From: Natronomonas marina
GTDB taxonomy: Archaea; Halobacteriota; Halobacteria; Halobacteriales; Haloarculaceae
DNA length: 64,000 bases
Reading direction: 5' to 3'
Assembly (NCBI RefSeq): GCF_024298905.1
Contig: NZ_CP101154.1
Location: 3,038,001 to 3,102,000 of the forward strand
Shown here: positions 19,995 through 29,043 of the stretch, one piece after another
Numbering within the stretch: the stretch's first letter is position 1
How the letters are laid out: the number at the start of each line of letters is the position of its first letter
The notes under the pieces: model-generated
What the model saw: the letters and a program-made list of their open reading frames with translations, nothing else
Database searches by the model: none
What the model was told of the DNA's origin: nothing
Position numbers and translations under genes: made by a program

Positions 19995-20365
19995 CCCGCC
20001 CGGACGGCGAAGCGGGGACCGCGAGCGACCCCTCGTGGACGCCAGCGGCACTGACGGCGGTCCGGACCGACCCGCGGAAGCGCGCCGTCGCGCTGGTCGT
20101 CGCCGCCGTCGTCGGCCTCGCCGTCGCCTGGGTCCACTGGCTGGGGCTGTTCGTCGCCGGCGCGCTGGTTGGACTCGTCAGTCGGTCGCTGCCGCGCGCG
20201 GTGGCATGGGGCCTCGTCGTCGGCGCCCTCGCCGTCGCCGTCACCGTCCTCACGCACCCGACCGGGGTCGGGGAGTTCCTCGCGTTGCGCCCGCCCGTCT
20301 ACGTCACCATCGGGGCGGGCCTCCTCGCACCCGCCTGGGGGTCGCTGCTCCGCGGCGTCGTCTGA
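19991..20365 (+). CDS. Small membrane protein coupled to the acylase gene
   Basis: A 124-residue protein whose ATG at 19991 overlaps the acylase stop codon, implying translational coupling. A polar 30-residue N-terminus is followed by four hydrophobic segments at about 31-50, 52-66, 70-88 and 99-118. No family assigned. Its pairing with an exported hydrolase suggests a membrane role related to it, but that is inference. Confidence 0.75.
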   Translation: MTRPDGEAGTASDPSWTPAALTAVRTDPRKRAVALVVAAVVGLAVAWVHWLGLFVAGALVGLVSRSLPRAVAWGLVVGALAVAVTVLTHPTGVGEFLALRPPVYVTIGAGLLAPAWGSLLRGVV

Positions 20366-20473
20366 TAGTGGTTACTCCGAATAGTTTCAGCAACAGTGTC
20401 GAAAGACGCCGACTTAGCGTCCATCGTCACGGAAGCGGACCATCGCGGTGGTAAGGACTCGCAGTAATCACTA
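20366..20473. mobile_element. Candidate 104-bp MITE with TA target duplication
   Basis: GTGGTTACT (from 20368) and AGTAATCAC (to 20471) are inverted repeats with one mismatch, each flanked directly by TA (20366-20367 and 20472-20473), the duplication expected of IS630/mariner-type transposition. The interior has no ORF. The right end shares TAATCACTAT with the right end of the IS630 copy at 30201-30210, hinting at kinship with that family. The right half lies just before the DUF547 gene. Confidence 0.45.
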
Positions 20474-20540
20474 TGAGCCGTCGGGCACGGGCCGCGCCAG
20501 CCCGCGGCAGCCTTTTGCGGCTCTCGGCCGACCGACCCAC

Positions 20541-21272
20541 ATGGCAGATTCCGCCGTCGACGAACGCGACGCCGCGGAGGCGTCGCCGACGACGGTCGCG
20601 GCCGACCTGCTCGTCGCAACCAGAACCGGCGACGACCCCGACCCACACCTCGCGGCGCTGGCCGGCTACGATCACGACGACCTGGCGCCGGTCCGGACCG
20701 ACCGGCGGACGGCGCTCGCCTTCTGGACGAACCTCTACAACGCCGGGACGCAACTCCTCCTGGAGCGCCGACCGGGCCTGTACGAGAGCCCGCTCCGTGG
20801 CCTGCGGTTCTTCCGGGCCGACGCCGTCACCGTCGCCGGCCGGGGACTGGGACTGGACGCTATCGAGCAGGGCATCCTCCGGGGCGGCCGCTCGAAGTAC
20901 GGTCTCGGCTACCTGCCGCGGGTCCCGTGGCCCTTCGAGCGTCGCTACCGGATCGACTGCGACCCGCGCATCCATTTCGCGCTGAACTGCGGGGCCGAGA
21001 GCTGTCCGGCGATTCGTGCCTACGAACCCGCGCGGGTCGACGACCAACTGGATCTGGCGACGGAGACGTACCTCGACGCCGGCGTCGAGTACGACCCCGA
21101 GGCCGGCGTCGCGCGCGTCCCCCGACTCTTCCTGTGGTACCGGGGCGACTTCGGCGGGGCGAGCGGCATCCGGGCGTTCCTCCGGGAGTACGGGGCGGTG
21201 CCGGGCGACGCCGACCCGACCCTTCGGTACGATTCGTGGAGCTGGGAGCGGGCGAAGGGGAAGTTCGCGTAG
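20541..21272 (+). CDS. DUF547 domain protein
   Basis: A 243-residue protein from ATG at 20541. It carries the DUF547 hallmarks FWTNLYNAGTQLLLE (about residues 56-70), DPRIHFALNCGAESCPAIRAY (about 142-162, with conserved His and two Cys), and LFLWYRGDFG near the end. The family is widespread in bacteria, archaea and plants without an established activity; the conserved Cys/His set suggests a hydrolase- or transglutaminase-like fold, which is a family-level guess. Confidence 0.85.
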   Translation: MADSAVDERDAAEASPTTVAADLLVATRTGDDPDPHLAALAGYDHDDLAPVRTDRRTALAFWTNLYNAGTQLLLERRPGLYESPLRGLRFFRADAVTVAGRGLGLDAIEQGILRGGRSKYGLGYLPRVPWPFERRYRIDCDPRIHFALNCGAESCPAIRAYEPARVDDQLDLATETYLDAGVEYDPEAGVARVPRLFLWYRGDFGGASGIRAFLREYGAVPGDADPTLRYDSWSWERAKGKFA

Positions 21273-21300
21273 CGGGCTCGGCCGTCCGGCGACGGGTCCC

Positions 21301-23604
21301 TCAGTCGTCGACGAACTCGACGCCGGTGAACTCGAAGTGGACGCCGCCGTCGTCGCTCTCCGTCAGGGCGACCTCCCAGCCGTGCTCGCGGGCGACCTGT
21401 TCGACGATGCTCAGGCCCAGGCCGGTCCCGTCCTCGCCGGTGGAGTAGCCGCTCTCGAAGACGTCCGCCCGGTCGTCGGGTGGGATGCCGGGACCGTCGT
21501 CGGCGACGAAGAACCCGTCCTCGACGGCGCCGACCGTGACGGTCACGCCCCCGTCCTCGCCCGCCGAGCCGTGCTCCACGCTGTTCCCGACGAGGTTTTC
21601 GAGCAGTTGCCGGAGCCGGCTCCGGTCGGCCTCGACGGTCCGGTCGGTCTCGACCGAGAGCGTCGCCCGACCGGTCGGGACGTTCTGCCAGCAGTCCTCG
21701 ACGAGCGGCGCCAGGCTCACCGCCCCCGTCTCGGTGGCGCGGTCGCCCTCGCGGGCGAGCGCAAGCAGGTCCTCGACGATGGCCCGACTCCGCTCGACCG
21801 CGCCGGCGGCGTCCTCGAGGTGTGCGCTCTCGCAGTCGTTCCGCGCGAGGTCGAGACGACCCTTGGCGACGTTCAGCGGGCTCCGGAGGTCGTGGCTGAT
21901 GACGCTCACGAGTTCGTCGAGGCGGTCGGTCCGGTCCTCGAGGAGCCGTTTCTGCTCGTGGAGCGCCCGTTCGCGCTCGGCGCGGTCCAGCACCGCCGTG
22001 AGTATCGTCGCAAGAATGTCCGCGAGATGCCTGTCGGACTCGGTCAGCGCGTTCGGTTCCGGGGACGCCGCAAACAGGATGCCGTGGTCGTCGAGGGGGA
22101 GAATCACCCCGCTCCGGGTCGGCGTTTCGGTCTCGTCGACCGCCTCGTACTCCCGGAGGTCGTCCACCACGGCCGGGTCGCCCGATTCGAAGACACCCCA
22201 GTTGACCCGGTCGATGGTCCGGTCGGGGTCGGTCCGCTCGTAGGCGGGCGCCTCCCCCGCACGGTCACGGCCCTCGTCGGTGACCGCGACCGGTTCGAGC
22301 ACCGCCCCCTCGTCGTCGACGAAGTGGACGCCGGCGAAGGGCAGGTCCAGCGTCCCTTTGGCTACGTCGACCGCGATTTCGGCGACGCGTGTCCGGTCGT
22401 TCGCCCGGATGACTCCCTGGGCGCGGTGCTGGAGCTGTCGGAGCGTCGTCAGTTCCTCCGCTCGTTCGGTGACGTCGGCGTAGATGGCGTAGCCGTCGAT
22501 GGTCTCGTCGTCGACCAGCCGGACGTTGCGGAAGCGGAACTCCCGGACCCCGTCGGCGGTCCGGCGACGGAGGTGCTCGTCGACGGTCTCGCCGGCCCGC
22601 ACCCGCTCGTCGATGCGTTCGGCCGTCTCGTGACGGTCCGGCGGGACGAGGAGATCGTCTATCGGCTCGCCGACGGCCCGCTCCTCGTCGTAGCCGAACG
22701 TCTCGACGAACGCCTCGTTGACGTCGACGACGTGTGGCTCGTCGTCCTCGTAGCGGTAGGCGACCGTCGGCTCGGGGAAGTTCTCGAACAGCGCCGCGAG
22801 CCGGGTGTTCTTCCGTTCGAGTTCCCGCTTTCTGGCCGCCCGGCCGGTGACGTCGGTGTAGATGGCGAACCCCGCGGACCCCTCCCGGTAGACGGCGTTC
22901 TGCAGGAGGAACTCCCGCTCGCCGTCGGCGGTCACCCGCGTCACCTCCTTCGAGAATATCCGGCCGCCATCCCGGACTCGCCTGTTGATTCGTCGGGCCT
23001 CCTCCTCGCGGTCGTCGGGGACGATGTACTCGTCCAGCGACTCGCCGACGATCTCGTCGGCCGAGTAGCCGAACACCTCCTCGAAGGCGGGGTTGACCCG
23101 CCGGACGACCGGGGTTTCGCCGTCGAGTTCCACCTCGACGGTCGGCTGGGTGAGCCGCTCGAACAGGACGTGGAATCGGCGGTGCTCCGCCTCGAGCCGC
23201 CGCTCTGCGCGGAACTGGCTCACCGCGTTCGTGATGCGGTTGGCCAGCAGACCGTACTGTTCGGTGCCGGCGCCCTTCTGGAGGTAGTCGGTGACGCCGA
23301 CCGACACCGCCTCGCCCGCGACCGCCTCGCTTCCCTTCCCGGTGAAGAGGATGAAGGGGAGGTCGGGATGGGTCTCGCGGACGCTCTCGAAGAGTTCAAG
23401 TCCGTCCATCCGCGGCATGTCGTAGTCGGAGACGACGCAATCGAACTCCCGATCGGCGAGACGATCGAGCGCCTCCCGCGCCCCCGTGGTGGTCTCGACG
23501 TCGAGCCGCGAATCCTCCCGCTCGAGGAACCTGGCCGCCACCTCGGTGAGACCGGGGTCGTCGTCGACGTGGAGGACGTCGATGGAGCCGTCCCAACCAC
23601 TCAT
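21301..23604 (-). CDS. Receiver-PAS-PAS-GAF sensor histidine kinase
   Basis: A 767-residue soluble protein. Order: N-terminal receiver (DVLHVDDDPGLT, phospho-acceptor Asp60 in CVVSDYDMPRMDG, FTGKGSE Lys); PAS (about 145-265, NPAFEEVFGYSADEIVG); PAS (about 275-395, NEAFVETFGYDEE); GAF (about 405-540); HisKA with His571 in SVISHDLRSPLN; HATPase with ENLVGNSVEHGS, DDGPGIP and GTGLGLSIV. No membrane segment, so it senses an internal signal or partner. An N-terminal receiver on a kinase is common in haloarchaea. A TTTATA element about 25 nt upstream fits a leaderless start. Confidence 0.93.
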   Translation of the reverse strand: MSGWDGSIDVLHVDDDPGLTEVAARFLEREDSRLDVETTTGAREALDRLADREFDCVVSDYDMPRMDGLELFESVRETHPDLPFILFTGKGSEAVAGEAVSVGVTDYLQKGAGTEQYGLLANRITNAVSQFRAERRLEAEHRRFHVLFERLTQPTVEVELDGETPVVRRVNPAFEEVFGYSADEIVGESLDEYIVPDDREEEARRINRRVRDGGRIFSKEVTRVTADGEREFLLQNAVYREGSAGFAIYTDVTGRAARKRELERKNTRLAALFENFPEPTVAYRYEDDEPHVVDVNEAFVETFGYDEERAVGEPIDDLLVPPDRHETAERIDERVRAGETVDEHLRRRTADGVREFRFRNVRLVDDETIDGYAIYADVTERAEELTTLRQLQHRAQGVIRANDRTRVAEIAVDVAKGTLDLPFAGVHFVDDEGAVLEPVAVTDEGRDRAGEAPAYERTDPDRTIDRVNWGVFESGDPAVVDDLREYEAVDETETPTRSGVILPLDDHGILFAASPEPNALTESDRHLADILATILTAVLDRAERERALHEQKRLLEDRTDRLDELVSVISHDLRSPLNVAKGRLDLARNDCESAHLEDAAGAVERSRAIVEDLLALAREGDRATETGAVSLAPLVEDCWQNVPTGRATLSVETDRTVEADRSRLRQLLENLVGNSVEHGSAGEDGGVTVTVGAVEDGFFVADDGPGIPPDDRADVFESGYSTGEDGTGLGLSIVEQVAREHGWEVALTESDDGGVHFEFTGVEFVDD

Positions 23605-23619
23605 GACCCGGGCGTTCGG

Positions 23620-23730
23620 CCCGCCGCGGTATAAACCTGAAAGCGAGAACGAAAGTCGAATCCGCGGACGCGAGAACCGAATCCGAACGGACGGGAGCCG
23701 ACGCCCGAACCGAGGAGCGATGATTTAAAC
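23620..23730. promoter_or_regulatory. Divergent promoters of the kinase and hel308
   Basis: In the 150-bp gap between divergent starts, TATAAA at about 23629-23634 (read leftward as TTTATA) sits some 25 nt before the kinase ATG, and TTTAAA near 23724-23729 sits about 27 nt before the hel308 ATG at 23755. Both spacings match haloarchaeal TATA boxes for leaderless transcripts. Confidence 0.55.
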
Positions 23731-23754
23731 CCGACGACGCATTACCCGACAGCA

Positions 23755-26007
23755 ATGGACGTCGCCGACGTGTCGGGCGTTCCCCCGTGGTTCGCCGACC
23801 ACCTCCGGGCGGAGGGCATCGAGTCGCTGTACCCGCCGCAGGCCGAGGCCGTCGAATCCGGCGTGACCGACGGCGAGAGCCTCGTCGCCTCCGTGCCGAC
23901 CGCCAGCGGCAAGACGCTCGTCGCCCAGCTAGCGATGCTGTCGGCGGTCGAGCGGGGCGGCAAGGCGCTGTACATCGTCCCACTGCGGGCGCTGGCCAGC
24001 GAGAAGCGCGAGGAGTTCTCGATCTTCGAGGAGCACGGCGTCTCCGTCGGCGTCGCCACCGGCGACTACGAGGACACCGGCGAGTGGCTGGCCGACAAAG
24101 ACGTCATCGTCGCAACCAGCGAGAAGGTCGACTCCCTCGTTCGGAACGGCGCGCCGTGGGTCGACGACCTCGACTGCGTCGTCGCCGACGAGGTCCACCT
24201 CGTCGACGACCCCGGCCGGGGACCGACGCTCGAGGTAACGCTTGCGAAACTCCGCCGCATCAACCCCGCGCTGCAGGTGGTCGCGCTGTCGGCGACGGTC
24301 GGCAACGCCGCCGACGTCGCCGAGTGGCTCGACGCCGAGTTGGTCGACTCGACGTGGCGACCCATCGAACTCCGGAAGGGCGTCCACTACGGGCAGGCGG
24401 TCCACTACGGCGACGGCTCCCAGCAGGAGCTCCGCGTCGAGTCGGGCGAGAAACCGACCGCCGCCATCGTCCGGGACACGCTCGCCGACGACGGCTCGAC
24501 GCTCGTGTTCGTCAACTCCCGGCGGAACGCCGAGAGCGCCGCAAAGCGGCTGGCGAACACGACGAAGGGCCGGCTGGACCGTGAGGAGCGCCAGCGGCTC
24601 GCGGAACTGGCCGAGGAACTGCGCGGCGTCTCCGACACCGAGACGAGCGAGGACCTCGCCGACTGCGTCGAGGCGGGCGCCGCCTTCCACCACGCCGGCT
24701 GTGCCTCCGAGCACCGCTCCATCGTCGAGGACGCCTTCCGCGAGCGGCTCATCAAGGTGATTGCGGCGACGCCGACGCTGGCCGCCGGCGTCAACACCCC
24801 CTCGCGGCGGGTCGTCGTCCGGGACTGGCGGCGCTACTCCGGGGAGGCCGGCGGGATGCAACCGCTGTCGGTGCTGGAGGTCCACCAGATGATGGGCCGG
24901 GCCGGCCGGCCGGGACGGGATCCCTACGGCGAGGCGCTGCTGCTGGCCAACAGCCACGACGAACTCGACGAGTTGCTCGACCGGTACGTGTGGGCCGACC
25001 CCGAGCCGGTCGAGTCGAAACTGGCCCGCGAGCCGTCGATGCGGACGCACCTGCTGGCGACGGTCGCTTCGGGGTTCGCCGACTCGCGGGCGGCGCTGCT
25101 GGAGTTCCTCGACCAGACGCTGTACGCCACCCAGTACCGCGATGGCGGCGGGACGGACAACTTAGAGCGGGTCGTCGACACGACGCTCGAGTACCTCGAG
25201 GCCAACGGGTTCGTCGAGGGCGGCGGCGACGAGCGCCTGGAGGCGACGAACCTGGGGCACACCGTCTCGCGGCTCTACCTCGACCCGATGAGCGCCGCCG
25301 AGATAATCGACGGCCTGGAGGCGACCGCCGAGCCGACCGCGCTGGGGCTGTACCACCTCGTCTCCCGGACGCCGGACATGTACGAACTGTACCTCCGGTC
25401 GGGCGACGACGAGGAGTACACGATGGTGGCCTACGAGCGGGAATCGGAGTTCTGCGGCGACCTGCCCAGCGAGTTCGAGGAGGAGCGCTTCGAGGACTGG
25501 CTGTCGGCGCTGAAGACCGCCCGTATGCTGGAGGACTGGGCCAGCGAGGTCGACGAGGACGAGATCGCCGAGGAGTACGGCGTCGGCCCGGGCGACATCC
25601 GCGGAAAGGTCGACACCGCCGAGTGGCTGCTCGGGGCCGCCGAGTCGCTGGCGGGCGAACTCGACCTCGCCAGCGTCCCGGCTATCCGCGAGGCCCGCAA
25701 GCGCGTCCAGCACGGCGTCGGCGAGGAACTCATCGACCTGGCGGGCGTCCGGGGCGTCGGCCGCAAGCGGGCCCGGCGGCTCTTCGAGGCCGGCATCGAG
25801 ACCCGGGCGGACCTCCGGGAGGCCGACAAGTCGGTCGTCCTCGGCGCGCTCCGGGGACGCGAGAAGACCGCCGAGAACGTCCTCGAGGCGGCGGGCCACC
25901 AGCACCCGGAGATGGACGGCGTCGTGCCGGACGCCTCGGCCGCCCCCGAGGAAGACGAGTCGGCGGCCGAGGACGGCCGGGGACAGGCCAACCTGGGTGA
26001 CTTCTGA
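23755..26007 (+). CDS. hel308: ATP-dependent DNA helicase Hel308/Hjm
   Basis: A 750-residue superfamily 2 helicase. Motifs in order: Q-motif [24 protein letters not shown]; Ia PLRALASEK; Ib [21 protein letters not shown] (DEVH); [60 protein letters not shown]. The C-terminal helix-hairpin-helix [20 protein letters not shown] is the Hel308 domain 5. It unwinds lagging strands at stalled forks. It ends in an acidic QANLGDF tail, a PCNA-interacting-peptide-like sequence. Its stop shares one base with the ATG of the next gene. Confidence 0.96.
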   Translation: MDVADVSGVPPWFADHLRAEGIESLYPPQAEAVESGVTDGESLVASVPTASGKTLVAQLAMLSAVERGGKALYIVPLRALASEKREEFSIFEEHGVSVGVATGDYEDTGEWLADKDVIVATSEKVDSLVRNGAPWVDDLDCVVADEVHLVDDPGRGPTLEVTLAKLRRINPALQVVALSATVGNAADVAEWLDAELVDSTWRPIELRKGVHYGQAVHYGDGSQQELRVESGEKPTAAIVRDTLADDGSTLVFVNSRRNAESAAKRLANTTKGRLDREERQRLAELAEELRGVSDTETSEDLADCVEAGAAFHHAGCASEHRSIVEDAFRERLIKVIAATPTLAAGVNTPSRRVVVRDWRRYSGEAGGMQPLSVLEVHQMMGRAGRPGRDPYGEALLLANSHDELDELLDRYVWADPEPVESKLAREPSMRTHLLATVASGFADSRAALLEFLDQTLYATQYRDGGGTDNLERVVDTTLEYLEANGFVEGGGDERLEATNLGHTVSRLYLDPMSAAEIIDGLEATAEPTALGLYHLVSRTPDMYELYLRSGDDEEYTMVAYERESEFCGDLPSEFEEERFEDWLSALKTARMLEDWASEVDEDEIAEEYGVGPGDIRGKVDTAEWLLGAAESLAGELDLASVPAIREARKRVQHGVGEELIDLAGVRGVGRKRARRLFEAGIETRADLREADKSVVLGALRGREKTAENVLEAAGHQHPEMDGVVPDASAAPEEDESAAEDGRGQANLGDF

Positions 26008-26519
26008 TGCGCCTCGTCGAGGGTATCGTCGAGATCGGCGACGAGAGCGGCGAGCCGTTCCCCGACGTCGAGGCGTTCGTCGACCGCCTCGATGCGGTCG
26101 CCGACGAGCACGGGGCGACCGTCCAGGCGTTCGACGCCCGCTACGTCGTCTCCGAGCGCCACCTCGAGCGGGCCGTCGAGTTGGCCGACCGGGAGCGAGG
26201 ACGCGGCGAGGGTATCGCCCGTGAGCGGAGCGTCGAAATCCTGCTGTACGCGGCCGGCCGCCGCCAGATAAATCGTGCGCTGGAGATGGGTGTCGACGAG
26301 GGCGAGACGCCGGTCGTCGTCCTCGTCGATAGCGGCGACGAGGCGGCCGCCGCCGAGGCCGTCCGCGGGACGCTGGAACCTGCGGAGACGCTCGGCGAGT
26401 ACGACGAGGCGACTGTCAGGGAGTTCTTCGAGGTCGGCGCGTCGGAACTCGATGCGACCGACCGCGGACTGGAGGCGCTCGTCCTCGAGCGGGTCGCACT
26501 CCTGGTCGTCGACCGATGA
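26007..26519 (+). CDS. cgi121: KEOPS complex subunit Cgi121
   Basis: A 170-residue protein beginning on the last base of the hel308 stop codon. The core RSVEILLYAAGRRQINRALEMGVD is characteristic of Cgi121, along with the strand TVQAFDARYVVSERHLERAVE. Cgi121 binds Bud32 and the tRNA 3' CCA end within KEOPS, which makes the t6A modification at position 37 of ANN-decoding tRNAs. The coupling with hel308 is seen in haloarchaea and joins tRNA modification with replication repair in one transcript. Confidence 0.88.
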   Translation: MRLVEGIVEIGDESGEPFPDVEAFVDRLDAVADEHGATVQAFDARYVVSERHLERAVELADRERGRGEGIARERSVEILLYAAGRRQINRALEMGVDEGETPVVVLVDSGDEAAAAEAVRGTLEPAETLGEYDEATVREFFEVGASELDATDRGLEALVLERVALLVVDR

Positions 26520-26588
26520 GCGGCCGCCGTCGCCCCGACGAATCGCCGGAGTAGACAACCGTTTCAGGCCCGGCCCGTTACCGGCCGT

Positions 26589-27449
26589 ATGCAGCAGGGG
26601 AGCACCGATTCGGGGGTCGTCAGCGTCGAGGTGACGGACGGTCGCCGGGGGCGAGTCGAGACGGACGTTCACTACCGGGTCGCCGGCGAAGGGGCGCCGG
26701 TCGTGCTGTTGCACGGCATCGGCCTCGACGCGGCGGAAGTGTCGTGGCGGCACACGCTGCCGGCGCTGGCCGAGGAGTACCGCGTCTACGCGCCGGACTT
26801 CCCGGGCCACGGCGACAGCGACCGGCCGAGCGTCCGGTACACCCACGAGTTCTTCCTCGAGGTGCTGGAGTCGTTTCTCGCGTCGCTGGACATCGAGGGG
26901 GCGCCGCTCGTCGGGGCGTCGATGGGCGGCGGCGTCGCCCTGGGCTACGCCATCGAGCACGACGTCGAGCGGCTGGTGCTGGCGGACGGCTACGGGCTCG
27001 GGCGGGACGCCCCCTGGCGCCCGGCGGCGAGTACCTTCCTGCGGGTGCCGGGCGCCGCGAGCGGCCTGTGGCGGACCGTGGGCGCGACCCGCGCCTCGGT
27101 CCGGGCTCACCTGCAGGCGCTGACCGGCGGCGGCGGTCCGAGCGACGAGCACGTCGAGGACGTCTACGAGGCGATTCAGGACGCCTCCGTCGGGCGGGCG
27201 ATGGCGAGCTGGCAGCGAAGCGAGTTCCGCTACGACGGGCTGCGGACCTGCTATCTGGACCGGCTCTCGGAGCTGTCGGCGCCGGCGCTCTTCGTCCACG
27301 GGACGGCGGACCCGCTGTTGCCGGCGTCGTGGTCCGAGCGGGCGGCAGCCAGAACGGGCGGAACGCTCGCGGCCTTCGAGGGCTGTGGGCACTGGCCCTC
27401 CAGGGAGACCCCCGAGCGGTTCAACCGGCGGGTCCGGTCGTTCCTCTAG
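26589..27449 (+). CDS. Alpha/beta hydrolase
   Basis: A 286-residue protein. VVLLHGIGLDAAEVSWRH holds the oxyanion His-Gly; YAPDFPGHGDSDRPS follows; the nucleophile elbow is VGASMGGGVALGYA (Ser at the G-x-S-x-G); the late acid and His are in FVHGTADPLLP and FEGCGHWPSRE. All three catalytic residues are present. The family includes esterases, lipases and dehalogenases; substrate is unknown. Its end overlaps by a few bases the convergent maoC gene. Confidence 0.9.
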   Translation: MQQGSTDSGVVSVEVTDGRRGRVETDVHYRVAGEGAPVVLLHGIGLDAAEVSWRHTLPALAEEYRVYAPDFPGHGDSDRPSVRYTHEFFLEVLESFLASLDIEGAPLVGASMGGGVALGYAIEHDVERLVLADGYGLGRDAPWRPAASTFLRVPGAASGLWRTVGATRASVRAHLQALTGGGGPSDEHVEDVYEAIQDASVGRAMASWQRSEFRYDGLRTCYLDRLSELSAPALFVHGTADPLLPASWSERAAARTGGTLAAFEGCGHWPSRETPERFNRRVRSFL

Positions 27450-28054
27450 GCGGACGAGTCGATGAGGACGACCGCTTCGCCGTCGATGATGCGGGTGTCG
27501 CCGCCGTCGACGACCGTCCGGAGCCGGTAGCGGTCGTCGCCGAGCGCCTCGACGATGGTGACCTCGGCGGTGACCCGGTCGCCGATGCGGACCGGCGCGC
27601 GGAACTCGAGGTCCTGCGAGAGGTAGACGACGTTGCCGGGGAACCGCGCCAGGGCGGCGCTGATGAGACCGGCAACCAGGGTCCCGTGGACGATTCGGCC
27701 CTCGAAGCGGGTCTCCTCGGCCCACTCCTCGTCGAGGTGGAGGGGGTTCGTGTCGCCGGAGGCGGCGGCGAAGCGGTCGACATCGTCCTCCGAGAGGGTC
27801 TTGCTGAACCGGACGGTGTCGCCGACGGTCGGCTCCCCGTCGACGTGGACCTCGGAGGTCCACTCGGCGAGGTCCTCGCCGGGATCGATACGGTCCTCGG
27901 CGTCGGCGGCGGGTGGGGTCGCCTCGTCTGATCCGTCGGCCGGCGGGCTGAACGCCTCGATTGCCGCCCGGTTGGCCCGCATCGCGCTGTCGAACATCCG
28001 GGCCGACGTCTCCGACCACATCTCGAACACCGACGAGGGCGAACCGTGACTCAT
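27446..28054 (-). CDS. maoC: MaoC-like (R)-enoyl-CoA hydratase, PHA-locus type
   Basis: A 202-residue protein. Residues about 75-200 are a hot-dog hydratase: VGDTVRFSKTLSEDDVDRFA, then the catalytic hydratase-2 motif GDTNPLHLDEEWAEETRFEG with Asp and His, then RIVHGTLVAGLISAAL. The N-terminal 35 residues (FEMWSETSARMFDSAMRANR) are an amphipathic helix like those of polyhydroxyalkanoate-associated proteins. In haloarchaea such a gene precedes phaR-phaP-phaE-phaC. Here it is divergent from a phaR-like gene, agreeing with a PHA role as supplier of (R)-3-hydroxyacyl-CoA. Confidence 0.85.
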   Translation of the reverse strand: MSHGSPSSVFEMWSETSARMFDSAMRANRAAIEAFSPPADGSDEATPPAADAEDRIDPGEDLAEWTSEVHVDGEPTVGDTVRFSKTLSEDDVDRFAAASGDTNPLHLDEEWAEETRFEGRIVHGTLVAGLISAALARFPGNVVYLSQDLEFRAPVRIGDRVTAEVTIVEALGDDRYRLRTVVDGGDTRIIDGEAVVLIDSSA

Positions 28055-28142
28055 GTGCCCGAACTACAGGCCACCTCTACTAAAGGGTGCTGTTGTTACG
28101 GGGAGTGAGTGTCAACAGATGGTACTCTACGTCTTCATGTGG

Positions 28143-28154
28143 TTCCTATAGGAA
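28143..28154. promoter_or_regulatory. Palindrome in the phaR-like gene promoter
   Basis: TTCCTATAGGAA is a perfect 12-bp palindrome 36 bp before the ATG at 28190, just upstream of a TATA-like GCTTATC at about 28156-28162. Haloarchaeal PhaR is known to repress its own promoter; this is a plausible site. A looser CTGTTG...CAACAG repeat lies at about 28091-28119. Confidence 0.4.
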
Positions 28155-28189
28155 TGCTTATCTGTTTGGAGCCCCGACAGCGGACAACG

Positions 28190-28522
28190 ATGACCGACGA
28201 GGACGACGACAGGGACGGGCTCATGTGGCCCCCGAACCTCCTGAAGAACATCCAAGACGTCTCGGAGACGGCGACTCGCCAACAGCAGGAGGCGCTCCAG
28301 CAGTTGCTGCTCGGCGCCGGCGCCGGCGGCGGGACCCCCGATCTCGGCGACCTCTCCGATCAGATGGGCGCCATGACACAGATGGCGACGTTCAAGACCC
28401 GCATCCAGAGCGGCGGACGAATCTCGATTCCCGACGCCGAGCGGGAGGCGCTGGACATCCAGGAGGGCGACATCGTCCAGACCGTCGTCGTGCCGGTCAA
28501 GCGGAACCGCGACGAGGACTGA
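28190..28522 (+). CDS. phaR: AbrB/SpoVT-type regulator, PhaR-like
   Basis: A 110-residue protein from ATG at 28190 (MTDEDDDRDGLMWPPNLL); the longer frame has poor coding quality before this. Residues about 15-50 are a helical segment rich in Gln (QDVSETATRQQQEALQQLLL). The C-terminal half is a swapped-hairpin AbrB domain: TFKTRIQSGGRISIPDAERE, LDIQEGDIVQTVVVPVKR. This two-part build and the divergent maoC neighbour match haloarchaeal PhaR, which controls polyhydroxyalkanoate genes. The expected phaP/phaE/phaC genes do not follow; a mobile element begins 40 bp downstream. Confidence 0.72.
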   Translation: MTDEDDDRDGLMWPPNLLKNIQDVSETATRQQQEALQQLLLGAGAGGGTPDLGDLSDQMGAMTQMATFKTRIQSGGRISIPDAEREALDIQEGDIVQTVVVPVKRNRDED

Positions 28523-28696
28523 TCCTGACCGCCGGGGGTGGTACCGCCAGCGGTCCGTCAGTTACGGAAGTGCGAGGAGAAAGCCCCGTCGTTCAGGGCG
28601 GGGATGAATCCGACAGCCGATGACACAACCCACCGACGATAGCACGGCCTGATATTCCAACAAATTCTTAAAACAGCGCATACATTTACAGTTGTA

Positions 28697-29043
<347 letters not shown>

